From: Collinsella sp. AM34-10
GTDB taxonomy: Bacteria > Actinomycetota > Coriobacteriia > Coriobacteriales > Coriobacteriaceae
Direction of reading: 5' to 3'
Assembly: GCF_003469185.1 (NCBI RefSeq)
Contig: NZ_QSIL01000012.1
Coordinates: 1 to 23,017 of the forward strand
DNA: 23,017 bases
Shown here: piece by piece, positions 22,996-23,017 of the stretch
Numbering within the stretch: position 1 is the stretch's first letter
Layout of the letters: every line of letters begins with the position of its first letter
Notes under the pieces: model-generated
Database searches by the model: none
Told to the model about the DNA's origin: nothing
Seen by the model: the letters and a program-made list of their open reading frames with translations, nothing else
Program-made: the position numbers and the translations under genes

Positions 22996-23017
22996 ATGTG
23001 GGCGCGCAAGGAGATGC
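22996..23017 (+). CDS. Possible start of a gene running off the right edge
   Basis: ATG 22996 opens a frame reading MWARKEM to the window end, preceded by AAGGCGGAG and, further upstream, TATACT (22972-22977). The opening resembles the MWxRKEL start I associate with DUF975-type membrane proteins, but seven residues are far too few for a call. Confidence 0.25.

Noticed and set aside
22686..23009. 107-residue minus-strand frame
   Set aside because: It reads through the perfect 22-bp hairpin and the 20-base palindrome and has no family-like segment.

Overview
The window looks like the chromosome of a high-GC Gram-positive of the Coriobacteriia, most probably Collinsella or a close relative. This is inferred from strong G/C third-position bias, the ScpA/ScpB-RluB-Cmk-PlsC-IspH-DUF512-Der-PlsY-GpsA gene order, and DUF6273-type surface-protein debris in the accessory part. 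No rRNA or marker gene fixes the species.

Positions 1-17002 are one dense block of housekeeping genes, all on the + strand. Gaps are short and many genes overlap, as in long translationally coupled operons. In order: an ABC-F ATPase cut by the left edge, a 98-residue membrane protein, a site-2-type protease, the condensin partners ScpA and ScpB, the pseudouridine synthase RluB, cytidylate kinase, a PlsC-type acyltransferase, IspH, a DUF512 radical-SAM-like protein, the ribosome-assembly GTPase Der, PlsY, GpsA, ribulose-phosphate 3-epimerase, a NifS/IscS-type cysteine desulfurase, a Nif3-family metalloprotein, a coiled-coil zinc-ribbon protein and CoaBC. Themes are chromosome segregation, ribosome maturation, phospholipid synthesis (PlsY, GpsA, PlsC), isoprenoid and Fe-S chemistry, and coenzyme A.

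A tRNA-Pro(GGG) with its own promoter-like TATAAT and a strong terminator (17038-17203) marks the boundary. To its right, gene density falls, strands switch, base composition becomes uneven and several genes are only fragments: the 3' part of a DUF6273 surface protein, the last 55 codons of a thioredoxin-like protein, the C-terminal part of a DnaQ-like exonuclease, and an unidentified 59-codon carboxy end. No integrase or transposase is visible, so this is a decayed or rearranged island beside a tRNA.

Two intact cassettes sit in the island. On the + strand, a secreted four-cysteine protein of 134 residues is followed 12 bases later by a 79-residue protein with three membrane segments. Facing it on the - strand is an operon for a single-chain ABC-2-like permease-ATPase and an overlapping membrane-anchored protein. 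Secreted cysteine-containing protein, tiny hydrophobic partner, a neighbouring thioredoxin-fold remnant and a nearby exporter together resemble a bacteriocin/immunity locus of no family I recognise. That is a hypothesis, not a demonstration.

The last 1.27 kb (21731-22995) holds almost no credible intact gene but is rich in palindromes: a 20-base tandem repeat, a cluster of GTCAGAC motifs, a 15-bp hairpin, a perfect 22-bp hairpin and a perfect 20-bp palindrome. A new + strand gene may start at 22996.
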